From the IMG/VR virus record IMGVR_UViG_3300038462_000040, positions 1 through 64,000 of that record: a DNA stretch of 64,000 bases. One strand, 5' to 3'. Positions 18,003-26,400 of the stretch are shown piece after piece (within the stretch, counting starts at the first letter, position 1; the number at the start of each line of letters is the position of its first letter). The position numbers and the translations under genes are program-made. The notes beneath the pieces were generated by a model, which searched no databases, was not told the DNA's origin, and saw only the letters and a list, made by a program, of their open reading frames with translations. This DNA is from a virus.

Positions 18003-18012
18003 AATAAATACA
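18003..18012 (-). promoter_or_regulatory. Late-promoter-like motif TGTATTTATT
   Basis: The minus strand reads TGTATTTATT, one base away from the AGTATTTATT consensus, 69 bases upstream of the homing nuclease start and downstream of the terminator at 18050-18078. Confidence 0.35.
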
Positions 18013-18049
18013 ATTAATTTAATTTAAAATCGAGATATATGTAAAATAA

Positions 18050-18078
18050 AAAACCCGTAAGAATTTCTTACGGGTTTT
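18050..18078. terminator. Strong intrinsic terminator after the ARPP-1-like gene
   Basis: A perfect 12-base-pair stem, AAAACCCGTAAG / CTTACGGGTTTT with a 5-base loop, ending in T runs on both strands. On the minus strand it lies 19 bases past the stop of the ARPP-1-like gene, closing the KilA-N/TROVE/ARPP-1 transcription unit. Confidence 0.85.
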
Positions 18079-18096
18079 AAATAAATAATTTAAATT

Positions 18097-19203
18097 TTAT
18101 AAAGTAAATTTTTCTTGCTTTCTAGCTTTTTTTCTCAATTCGTTAACTTCTCTATAAGCATTAGGGTCAAATTTTTCTCTTTTAACTATACTTACAAGAT
18201 GATTAAATTCATTTTCAGTAATCACTTGACCAACATAACTATTATTAGTTTCTTTTAAAACATAAGATTTTGGTGCTTTTGCAAAAGTTGATTGTCCTTC
18301 TGTATCAAGAGTTGCATCAAAAGTAAGTTCAAGTAGTTCTTGAATCTTTTCCTGAACATTAGCTGTCATATTCTGTTTTGTTTTCTTTAATGCTTTTTCA
18401 AGTAAATCAACAATATTTTCTTGATGAGTTTTTTTCATTTCATTATATGTTGAAGTAAATTCTTTTCCAGAACTTTTCTTCTTAATTTCAGAAATGATAG
18501 CCAAAGAACCATAACAGTCACGAATCATCAAATCCCATACCTGTTCAGCATATGTGAATGAAGGAAATTTGTCTATTGCAACAATTTCACCATCTATTAA
18601 AACAATAATACCAATAAGATTACGTGGACGTTCAAAATGTGCAATAAACTGTTCAAGTTTCTTATCATATTTTTCGAAATATACATTCAAGTAATTACCT
18701 GTACCAGATTGAGTATCACTACCCAATTTCTGAATAGCAGGATAAATTCTTGAATAACCACCTGTTTGTCCAATTGTATCAAATAACATTTCACGCATTG
18801 ATACGGGTATCATACGAAATTCATTAGTTCCACAAAAATAACCTGTTTGTCCACCTTGTACACAACCTGCATCATGATAAGTGGTATTTGCATATTTTTC
18901 CAAATAACCCGCCTTTATCATACCATGATTTTGAGCACTTTGTTTAGTCATAACAGCCATTTGAGTAGGTACAATAACTTCTTTATTTTCTTTATTAGTA
19001 AAACTAATTTGACCATAAGTTTGATTACCTGCTTGAAGCGAAGTTAATGGATTCGCAAATCTAGTATCCAATGAGTTTTCTTCATCAGTTGTCAATGTTA
19101 TTATTGACATATTCATAATAGATTGAATAATAATATTTCCATTTGAATCTTTATGTGGTCTACATCCCTTTAAAAGTTCAGTAAATTCTCTTTGATTATT
19201 CAT
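18097..19203 (-). CDS. ARPP-1-domain-like protein
   Basis: A 368-residue soluble protein. Its central 60-240 region follows the layout I recognise for the ARPP-1 family (ARG and rhodanese-phosphatase-superfamily-associated protein): VIVPTQMAVMTKQSAQNHGMI with conserved VP and small residues, then the G-rich C/G segment, a SMREML helix, and LIGIIVLIDGEIVAIDKFPSF...VWDLMIRDC near 195-235, matching the family's GxxVxIxGxVVxxDxFxxxxxxxxxWxxLL ending. A ~120-residue basic helical tail follows. It sits just downstream of the Ro60-like TROVE gene, with a nuclease gene between, in the same direction. Family function is unproven; a link to RNA repair or quality control is inference. Domain identity is moderate. 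Confidence 0.55.
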   Translation of the reverse strand: MNNQREFTELLKGCRPHKDSNGNIIIQSIMNMSIITLTTDEENSLDTRFANPLTSLQAGNQTYGQISFTNKENKEVIVPTQMAVMTKQSAQNHGMIKAGYLEKYANTTYHDAGCVQGGQTGYFCGTNEFRMIPVSMREMLFDTIGQTGGYSRIYPAIQKLGSDTQSGTGNYLNVYFEKYDKKLEQFIAHFERPRNLIGIIVLIDGEIVAIDKFPSFTYAEQVWDLMIRDCYGSLAIISEIKKKSSGKEFTSTYNEMKKTHQENIVDLLEKALKKTKQNMTANVQEKIQELLELTFDATLDTEGQSTFAKAPKSYVLKETNNSYVGQVITENEFNHLVSIVKREKFDPNAYREVNELRKKARKQEKFTL

Positions 19204-19766
19204 AATTTTTTAATTTTAATGTTATTAATTTTACATTCGTTTAAATATGCCTCATATGCTAATTTTTCATTCGAATATCTACCAATATATTTAATCTTTC
19301 CATTAATTGTAATTCTACTAACCCAAGGATTAGTTTTATCGTTTGGAGAAAATGAAACTCCAATATAATTAGAACTACTTTTCATTTTCTGTCTTGCATG
19401 ATGAGTATTTTCTCTTGCAGTACACCATTCTAAATTATTTAATATATTATCTTTTTTATTACCATTTTTATGATTAATTTGTTTATAATTAAATGGATTT
19501 AAAAGAAATGCATTTGCTACTAATTTATGTACTAAATATGCTTTATTAATACCTTTCTTACCTAATGAAACCATTAAATATCCACCATTTATTTGATATG
19601 TATTTTTCAATGAACCTTTTAATTTTCGTTTAACACCCATTTTATTTATCACAAATCTATCAACACTTCTTAATCTACCAAAATTACTTATTTGATAATA
19701 TCCTTCATAATCAATAACATCCTTCCATTTTTCAAATAAAAATAATTTTAATTTATCAAGTATCAT
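19200..19766 (-). CDS. HNH homing endonuclease (NUMOD4-HNH-AP2)
   Basis: A 188-residue protein with a NUMOD4 segment at ~12-35 (EKWKDVIDYEGYYQISNFGRLRS), an HNH_3 core at ~80-120 (HKLVANAFLLNP ... INHKNGNKKDNILNNLEWCT, giving the His, Asn and metal-site residues), and a C-terminal AP2-like DNA-binding domain (YIGVSFSPNDKTNPWVSRI ... GRYSNEKLAYEAY). This is a standard free-standing homing endonuclease. It lies between the TROVE and ARPP-1-like genes, and its TGA overlaps the ARPP-1-like ATG (ATGA), so it has entered without separating the operon's translation. Confidence 0.9.
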   Translation of the reverse strand: MILDKLKLFLFEKWKDVIDYEGYYQISNFGRLRSVDRFVINKMGVKRKLKGSLKNTYQINGGYLMVSLGKKGINKAYLVHKLVANAFLLNPFNYKQINHKNGNKKDNILNNLEWCTARENTHHARQKMKSSSNYIGVSFSPNDKTNPWVSRITINGKIKYIGRYSNEKLAYEAYLNECKINNIKIKKL

Positions 19767-19774
19767 ACAAATTA

Positions 19775-21409
19775 TTAATCGTTTATATTAATTTTTTTAA
19801 TTCTTTTAACAGGTGCTGCTTCAAGAGCCAATACCTGATTTTCCAACCAACGTTTTGTATCAATTTCAAGCAATCTTGCATTGATTTGAGGCTGTAATGC
19901 GACTGGATTATTTATTGCCATTGTGACAACACCTTCACCCAATTTTCTTACATTAGCACCCATTTCAGCACTTGTAATTGGTGATATTTGGAACATTGGA
20001 ATATTCCTACCACTTTCTGCTTTCCAAATTGAAATAACTTCATTAGTCAATCCATCATAAGCATTTTCATAACCATCTGTTAAAATAAAAATTGCATCAT
20101 ATGGTTTTAAAGAATTTTCTTCTTTTAACAAATCAATAAATGATGTTGCCAAATCAGTAATTTCACCTCTAGTATTTACTCTGTTAGATTCTTTTGCTGA
20201 AGCAGTTAGAACCAATGCAGTAAAATCTGCAATAGCCATTGGTGTATTTTTTGATTCATTTTTATCACCAGTCATAGATACACTTTTATCGACAATAACA
20301 CCAATATTCTGGTAAAAGAATCCCTGAATTTTTTTCTTTTGTGCAAGTTTTACAATTGCTGACCTAATTTCGTCAGTAAAACCATTTTCATAACCAGTTT
20401 TGTAAAGTGCAAGAAAATCAGTTGCTTTTTCCAAATCAACAGTTTTTTCAACACCCAACTTTGCAGTTGATTTGGTTTGACGAACCTGCTGATTTACAGA
20501 AGTAACTTCAACATTCTTACGAATAAGTGCTTTTGTTGCTTCTTTCTGAATATCAGTTGACCACATTGAATGATATTGTGGATGTTTTACACTTGAAATT
20601 AAACCAAGTAAAACTTCTTCTGGTACATTTTTAATACCAGTAATATCAATTTTTGCTTTCTGATATTCACTTAAAAGAGGAAATTCAGTTGCATTATATG
20701 CTACGCCACTATCTTTTTTAAATAAAAATAATAACAATTTGAATGCTTTAATTGAATCACCATTGAAATATTTCAATATACATTCATTTACAATACTCAT
20801 TTCTTTTTCACTTCCAAGCAAAGTTGCTCCATTAATATTTATTTGTTTTTGAGCAATTGAAAGTAATATTGATGTTTTCTTAACACCATATGCATGCCTA
20901 AGTACTTCAGCAATTTTATTACGATATTTCATTGAATAGAATTCAAGATTTGCTTGACCCCAAATAAAACCAAGCATAATTTTTCTTGTTCTTTCATTGT
21001 TTACTTTTTCATTCTTCAAATCAATGAAAAGACGTAATACATATGGTAAACCATTTTCGCCAAGATTGTTTAATGCAGAAAGTACTGCCTTATCACTTAA
21101 ACCATTATCATACCAATCAATTGGATTAACAATATTACATGCTCCACCCCTTAAAGTATTTTTGAATTCATTCAAAAGTACTTCAGAAACAAATCTACCA
21201 GTAGCTCCTTTTTGACTTGCTATAATCAATGGGAGTTCCTTTGAAAGTTTATACAGGTTCTTTATTTGACCCTGAATTGCTTTCATTTGTTCGTCTTTAC
21301 TGTGATAGTAAGTTGCTGAACTTTTACTACCAGATGCAATAGTAAGACCATCAATTAATGATTGCTTAACTGTTGCCAACATTTTCTGTGTTAATACCAA
21401 ATTTTCCAT
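19775..21409 (-). CDS. rsr: Ro60-like TROVE/vWA RNA-binding protein
   Basis: 544 residues from MENLVLTQKM (21409). An in-frame ATG at 21469 would overlap the KilA-N gene by 50 bases and is less likely. Residues ~1-330 are alpha-helical HEAT-like TROVE repeats with family-typical stretches (YHSKDEQ, WGQANLEFYSMKYRNKIAEVLRHAYG). Residues ~365-520 are a von Willebrand A domain with an intact MIDAS: DKSVSM at about 374-379 (DxSxS) and TDGYEN with Asp at about 445. Ro60/Rsr proteins form a ring that binds misfolded RNA ends and Y RNAs and, in bacteria, links to exoribonucleases such as PNPase. A structured RNA island with tRNA-like elements lies just upstream. The symbol follows bacterial usage. 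Confidence 0.9.
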   Translation of the reverse strand: MENLVLTQKMLATVKQSLIDGLTIASGSKSSATYYHSKDEQMKAIQGQIKNLYKLSKELPLIIASQKGATGRFVSEVLLNEFKNTLRGGACNIVNPIDWYDNGLSDKAVLSALNNLGENGLPYVLRLFIDLKNEKVNNERTRKIMLGFIWGQANLEFYSMKYRNKIAEVLRHAYGVKKTSILLSIAQKQININGATLLGSEKEMSIVNECILKYFNGDSIKAFKLLLFLFKKDSGVAYNATEFPLLSEYQKAKIDITGIKNVPEEVLLGLISSVKHPQYHSMWSTDIQKEATKALIRKNVEVTSVNQQVRQTKSTAKLGVEKTVDLEKATDFLALYKTGYENGFTDEIRSAIVKLAQKKKIQGFFYQNIGVIVDKSVSMTGDKNESKNTPMAIADFTALVLTASAKESNRVNTRGEITDLATSFIDLLKEENSLKPYDAIFILTDGYENAYDGLTNEVISIWKAESGRNIPMFQISPITSAEMGANVRKLGEGVVTMAINNPVALQPQINARLLEIDTKRWLENQVLALEAAPVKRIKKININD

Positions 21410-21419
21410 AATATATAAT

Positions 21420-22250
21420 TTATTTATTAAGTGCAAGTTGAATTTTCTTTGATTTTTCAACAAAATCACGTAATCTATTTGTTACATTTTTACTCATTTC
21501 ATCAGTAAGATGACCACCCTTTGCCATAAGCATTGTTTCAGCAACTACCGCAATACCTTCTAATATTATTGCTTGGTCATGTTGCATTTCATCAATCCTC
21601 ATTTTCAGTTCCAAATAATCCTCAGAAACATTTTGTTCAGGATAAAACGCTTGATTTAACCATTTTAATCCTTCTTCACCAACCATAATACGTTTTATAT
21701 ATTTGTTACTTTCTAATGGTTCGCATGTAAAATAACCTTTATTAATAAATTCTGGAAAAGGTTTATTATGTTCATCAAGAATTCCTCTCAAACGTAATTG
21801 TTCATAAATTTTATATCTTCCGGTCTTACAATTACTATTATTCTTCAAAACATTTGTTGCTTCACTTAAAGAAAAAACAATTTTTCTTATTTTTTCTTGT
21901 GTTGCAGTAATTCCATATTTGAACAACTCTTTTATTCTGTCATTACACCAAAAATAAAATTCTGGTGAAAGCCACTGTGCAAAAATTAAAGCAATATCTT
22001 CATGTATCCAAGTTCCTTGTGCAGATTTATCATTACCACCCTGCCTAATCATCACTAAATCAGCCGTATTGATATTCTTCAACTCGGCATATTTAGCAAT
22101 AATTCTTTGTGCAGTATCAGTTTTTAACCAAAAATTTGGTTTAACATCAAAAAGATTTGCCATTTCCGTGGCATTTATCATAACATTACTGCCTGTGAGA
22201 AATGAAATTTCATTTCCTTCAAATTCAAATTTTTTAATTTCTTCTTTCAT
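21420..22250 (-). CDS. KilA-N domain protein with phage antirepressor C-terminus
   Basis: A 276-residue protein. The N-terminal ~115 residues are a KilA-N DNA-binding domain (VMINATEMANLFDVKPNFWLKT ... LVMIRQGGNDKSAQGTWIHEDIALIFAQWLSPEFYFWCNDRIKELF). The middle (GRYKIYEQLRLRGILDEHNKPFPEFINKGYF) matches the ANT/KilAC-type antirepressor domain, followed by a coiled-coil-like tail. Such proteins act as phage regulators. It is the first gene of the TROVE unit, 10 bases upstream of the TROVE start, and is preceded by a TTG-N20-TATATTTG promoter, so it may be expressed from host RNA polymerase together with TROVE. Confidence 0.85.
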   Translation of the reverse strand: MKEEIKKFEFEGNEISFLTGSNVMINATEMANLFDVKPNFWLKTDTAQRIIAKYAELKNINTADLVMIRQGGNDKSAQGTWIHEDIALIFAQWLSPEFYFWCNDRIKELFKYGITATQEKIRKIVFSLSEATNVLKNNSNCKTGRYKIYEQLRLRGILDEHNKPFPEFINKGYFTCEPLESNKYIKRIMVGEEGLKWLNQAFYPEQNVSEDYLELKMRIDEMQHDQAIILEGIAVVAETMLMAKGGHLTDEMSKNVTNRLRDFVEKSKKIQLALNK

Positions 22251-22302
22251 GATATTTTAAATTGAATTTTTATATTATCAAAATCTAATTAATTTTTGAT
22301 GC

Positions 22303-22333
22303 CAAATATATAAAAAGTTTATTTAAAATCCAA
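22303..22333 (-). promoter_or_regulatory. Host-type promoter TTG-N20-TATATTTG for KilA-N/TROVE unit
   Basis: On the minus strand TTG (333-331) is followed by 20 bases and TATATTTG (310-303), 53 bases before the KilA-N start. This matches the Bacteroidota primary sigma consensus (TTG or TTTG, about 20 bases, TAnnTTTG). Confidence 0.7.
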
Positions 22334-22375
22334 CTATTATACCAAAAGAATATCAAAATATTACAAAAAACAAAA

Positions 22376-22422
22376 AAATGGGCAAGTATTGATTAATTTC
22401 TTAATCAAATCCCCGCCCATTT
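22376..22422 (-). terminator. Terminator closing the RNA island
   Basis: Outer stem AAATGGGC / GCCCATTT with an inner GATTAA / TTAATC hairpin. On the minus strand it is followed by TTTTTTTGTTTTTTG, a good T tract. It lies downstream of all RNA elements and upstream of the KilA-N promoter, so it separates the RNA transcript from the KilA-N unit. Confidence 0.8.
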
Positions 22423-22798
22423 CTATTTTAGAAAAACACTTCTTTCAAATAAGAGAAGAAGTTTAGTTGTAATTTGGTAAGTTTGTCCCCTCTCTCACGA
22501 AGGGGATTTCATTTTTACAATTTACTGTATTCACAACAAGTTCTTCAGTATTCCTTTTTTAGAAAAAAAAGCACTTCTGCTCGAAAAACCATTTTTAACC
22601 AATTAAATGTTAGGTGATATAATTTGTTTTTGTAAAAAACTCTGATATCAACAACTAAAAACTTGCGGGTTTAATTTGTTATTATTAACAACTTTTTACC
22701 GCTTTATAACTTAGGGAACAATTTTAAAGTATTTGTTGTTTTTGTTTTGCAAGTTTAACTGACTTGTGACTTAACCAGCTTGTCTAATTATTCAATTT
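22423..22798 (-). ncRNA. 3' part of structured RNA island, no gene seen
   Basis: No open reading frame of note. On the transcribed (minus) strand there are two small hairpins: one from ACTTCTT / AAGAAGT around 22439-22464, and one from TCCCCT / AGGGGA with a 9-base loop at 22486-22506. A copy of the interspersed ACTGTA...AGTTCTTC element (22524-22546) is flanked by TACTG / CAGTA. Together with the promoter upstream and the terminator downstream, this suggests part of a processed non-coding transcript. Individual RNA ends cannot be set by eye. Confidence 0.45.
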
Positions 22799-22871
22799 TG
22801 GCGAATAATGATGGACTCGAACCATCGAAATTACTGTAAACACTTTACGTTTTCCCTTTGTACTATTATGC
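22799..22871 (-). ncRNA. tRNA-like element with encoded CCA end, degenerate D and anticodon arms
   Basis: Read on the minus strand, the 3' part is a textbook T arm (GATGG, loop TTCGAGT, CCATC), then acceptor strand ATTATTC, discriminator G and an encoded CCA. The 5' GCATAAT pairs with ATTATTC except at position 2. The middle does not form a normal tRNA: there is no convincing D stem, and where an anticodon arm should be there is a tight GTAAA-GTG-TTTAC hairpin with a 3-base loop. It is either a decayed tRNA or a tRNA mimic such as the tRNA-like module of bacterial Y RNAs. The total of 73 bases includes the CCA. Confidence 0.55.
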
Positions 22872-22895
22872 AATTATATATCGCATTTAAATTTG

Positions 22896-23032
22896 TGGGG
22901 AGAGCAGGATTTGAACCTGCACATCATTGTTTTAACGACAATTGCTTTACCTTTTACTGAAAATACAATCAGTTCTCTCTGTTAAGAGAGCAGTGAGATA
23001 GTATTTTTTGTTTTTTATTTTGCTATCTCCCC
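22896..23032 (-). ncRNA. 137-base tRNA-like RNA with large 5' insertion
   Basis: On the minus strand, GGGGAGA (23032-23026) pairs perfectly with TCTCCCC (22903-22897) to make a 7-base-pair acceptor-like stem followed by A. The 3' half has a perfect T arm (GCAGG, TTCAAAT, CCTGC) and a 5-base-pair anticodon-like arm ATTGT/ACAAT with loop CGTTAAA (22926-22942). Position 33 is G rather than U, so normal decoding is unlikely. Instead of a D arm there are about 65 extra bases with hairpins TCTCT/AGAGA and ACTGA/TCAGT. A competing GAGATAG/CTATCTC stem involves the 5' strand. A Y-RNA-like tRNA mimic is the most attractive reading given the adjacent Ro60 gene. Confidence 0.55.
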
Positions 23033-23085
23033 ATATATTTTAAAGAACTTTAAAAATTAGAAGAAATTTGTTAGTATTGTTTTTC

Positions 23086-23208
23086 TGCCGTCACTCATGG
23101 ACGGCATACATTATTTTTCAACTGCTGTAAACACTATCAGTTCTTCTCATTTTGATTAAGTTGGCGCAGTCTTCTTTTGTGACTTACTTTCAACGGAGTG
23201 TATGCCGT
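23086..23208 (-). ncRNA. Structured RNA with 10-bp closing stem and three-way junction
   Basis: On the minus strand ACGGCATACA (23208-23199) pairs perfectly with TGTATGCCGT (23110-23101). Inside, GTTG...AGTC / GACT...CAAC forms one arm and AACTG / CAGTT another, giving a three-way junction. The 3' strand of the closing stem can alternatively form TGCCGTC / GACGGCA (loop of 7) with the following bases. This gives two mutually exclusive hairpins, as in a switch or a 3'-end stabiliser. There is no reading frame. It starts 17 bases after the tRNA gene on the same strand. Confidence 0.6.
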
Positions 23209-23224
23209 GACCTCTTAATCTTTG

Positions 23225-23296
23225 TAGCGGGAGAGGGACTTGAACCCCCGACCTTTTGGTTATGAGCCAAACGAGATGCCTCTTCTCCACCCCGCA
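23225..23296 (-). tRNA. tRNA with CAU anticodon (Met or Ile2)
   Basis: A canonical cloverleaf on the minus strand: acceptor GCGGGG pairing with TCCCGC, D arm GAGA/TCTC, anticodon arm TTTGG-CTCATAA-CCAAA with anticodon CAU, 5-base variable loop, and T arm GGGGG-TTCAAGT-CCCTC. The end pair at 1:72 is T-T, and no CCA is encoded. The anticodon stem has only two G-C pairs next to the loop, so an initiator identity is less likely than elongator Met or lysidine-modified Ile2. It is the first element of the RNA island transcript. Confidence 0.9.
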
Positions 23297-23343
23297 ATAT
23301 ACTTTTTAATCTTTTTAAAGAACGTTATATCATTTTGACGATG

Positions 23344-23374
23344 CAAATCTATAACACATTTTTTAATTGTGCAA
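23344..23374 (-). promoter_or_regulatory. Host-type promoter TTG-N20-TAGATTTG for the RNA island
   Basis: The minus strand has TTG (374-372), 20 bases, then TAGATTTG (351-344). This fits the Bacteroidota TAnnTTTG consensus exactly. Transcription would start about 40 bases before the tRNA gene and run through all RNA elements to the terminator at 22376-22422. Confidence 0.75.
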
Positions 23375-23467
23375 GTTTTTTTCAAAAAAAATAAAAAATA
23401 TTTTACAACGTCTGGAAAAATAAATACGTAGAAATTTCAAAAAAGTTATTGTTTTTTATAAAATATT

Positions 23468-26400
23468 TTAATCATCTTTTATAACTCTCTGATTTTGACG
23501 TGCTTTATTTAAAATATTAAATACATTTTTTTCATTTTCTTGTGGCTCATCAGGGTCAATTAATAATTTATTTTCCAATTCTTTTATATTAATATTTTTA
23601 TTTGTTCTTTCAATTAATGGTTTTATTGTTAAATTTTCTTCTTTAATCTCACGATTTTTTTCAACAATATTATTATCAATTTCTTTAACAAAAACTCCCG
23701 GTGGAACAAATTTAGTTAAATCTAATGATTTTTTAATATCTTCTAATTTTACTTCTGGTTGATTAATAATTTCATTAATTGTACTACCTGATTCACCATT
23801 CCATTCAAATGGTTCTTTTTTTTCATCCCTTTTTATTTGTTCTTCATGAAATATTACTTCAGGATGAATTATTTCTTCATTTAATTCTTCAACCACACCA
23901 TTAATTTCCAGTATTGCTTCGTTGGCAATATCAATTATTTGTTTAATTTCATTTTGATTTAAATCTATTCTTGTAGTACTAATATGAATATTTTCTATTT
24001 GTTTAACAGGAACACCATGTATCTCACCTTCAATCTCTCTTCTCATTTGTTCAATAAAATCACTACTTTCAGCTTTAATCGGTTCGGTCTTAACAATAGG
24101 TTCTTCTTTTTTTACAATAGGTTCGTCAGTATTTGTTTTTATTACAGTTTCATTTTCTTTTACTGTATTTTGTTCAATTTCAAATTCAGAATTGTTTTGC
24201 AATAATCTATTAATTTCAGTAGAAGATAAATTTACAACATCAACAGCATTTTTAGAATCTTCAGCAAGTTGACTAACAACAACATGCATTTTATTTGCAG
24301 TACTTTCAACTTTATTTACATCATTTTCATCGTAATGTTTCAGTTTATTCTTTACAGGATATTTTGAGTCAGTTATAATAATTTGCATTGTATCATTATT
24401 AAAAATACAATCTTCAAATGTTTGTCCATCTTTTGCAAATCTTGCTTTAAGAATACTAATATTAGCAAAATTTGCATCTTGTTGTGCTGGTGTTTTAGCA
24501 ACTGACATAAAAAAATGTGCTTTTTGAATTCTTTTAATATTGCCACCTGTTTGTTGTGCTCCAACAATTGCAGCACCAAAACCAGAACGATTAGTTTGAA
24601 TTGCTGACCATGCAGGTATATCAAAATCTGAAGCAAGTGCTTCAAAAGATTTTACTATTTGTAATTCAGCTTCATTTCTATCTGGTGATTTTTTATGAGA
24701 TTCAAGGCAATCAAGATAATCTATTACAAGTATATCAAATTTAAAACCATATTTTTTTTGATATCCTATCATCCAATTTTTAATATCCAACATTGTAGTA
24801 TTTTCCTGACTAAATTGTTTAATCAAAAGTCTACCTTTTCCTTCTAATGATTCTGCTTTTTCTGTTGCAATTTTAAAAACTCTTGCATTTTCATCCTCAT
24901 CATCAAGTTTACTTAATGCAGATTTTGCCCAAATAGTATAATGTTTACGTTTAATCTGTTCTTTTGTATCTTCAATTATAATTTGTGCAACATTTTTTTC
25001 TTGTTCATAAGCAGTATTAGCAATAATTGTAAGTGCAGTAGTATTATGTGTTAAAATATAATCATCAATTATATATAAATGGTCATTATTTTCAACATAT
25101 ATACATGTTGCATCTTCTTCATGTGAATATTCAATATTTTTTATAAATTTATTATATTCATATTTATCACGAATTACAATTCTATCAAGTTTGGTAGGTA
25201 AAGTACATGGTTTAATACCATTGTTTGGAAAACTTATGGTTAAACAATAATTTTTTTTACCTAAAACTTTTACACCATTTTTATTATACGATTTAATTTT
25301 TTCGTTAATTCTACATGTTCCACCCAATGATAATACTAATTCTCGAACATTTTTTGATAATTCTTTTGAAACTGTAGAATAAATAATTGAATGATTTTTA
25401 CCAACACCACCATCTGAATCAATTAAACCTTGTAATAATTTTTCTCTATATTCGATACAATTATATAAATAAATATTAGGAATAAATTTATTAGTTGAAT
25501 CAGTACCATATAAATTAAGTTCTGTTTCTAAAACATTTCTCGAATTTATTAATGATATTCGATATAATTTTTTATAATTTTCTTTTCTTCCTTCATATTC
25601 ATGAACAATAACATTTTTTTCAAGATTACATATTTTATCAACAATAAATAAATCTGATGTTATAATGTGTGGTTGATTTTTTCTTGTTAAACATCCATCA
25701 CCCAATAATACCCCCATTATATAAGGGTCAATTTTAACCTCTAATTTATTAAATTGAATTGGTAATACATTAGGTAATCTATAATTTAAATTATTTTTTA
25801 TTTTAATATCTTCCATAATTTCAGACGTTTTTAATATCTGAAATGTATGGTCAGGAATACTTAATGTTTTACCATTTATATTAGTTTTTTGATTTCTTTG
25901 TTTAAATGAATTAACTGCCCATAAATGTTCTACATCACAATAAGATATTGTTTGGTCTGAAAAAGTAACTTTATATATTTTTCTTTTACCTTGTGGATAT
26001 ACTGCTAATATTTTTTGTTTTTTTCCGTCACTACCAAAAATATAATCATTAACTTTTAATGTACCATTTTCAACCCAACCATTTGGTGTTAATACTTTAT
26101 GGCTATTTGGCAAGGCTTTTCCTACACCTGATGGTGTTAATATTAAACCAATTTCACCTTTACCAAGACCACCACCAGTCAATGAATCTATTACACCAAT
26201 TCCAGTAGGTATTGGTTGTCTAAATTCTTTTCTTAATGCTTTTTCAATACCTTCTATTACTTCTTCACAATCATCTTCATCCTCACCAATATGTGTAATT
26301 TTTTGAAATTTTTCTTCAATTGCTGCAATAACATATTTACTTTTAATTTCACCATTTTTTACTTTATCAATAATACCTTCAGCTAATTTACGATATTCTT

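Noticed and set aside
21410-21469. Longer start for the TROVE gene
   Set aside because: It would overlap the KilA-N gene by 50 bases. The start at 21409 directly follows that gene's stop.
22926-22942. Anticodon-like loop reading UUA, suggesting an ochre suppressor tRNA
   Set aside because: The base at position 33 is G, there is no D arm, and about 65 bases are inserted. A functional decoding tRNA is unlikely.
22896-23032. tmRNA or tmRNA fragment
   Set aside because: Acceptor and T arm are similar, but the RNA is only 137 bases and has no tag frame or pseudoknots.
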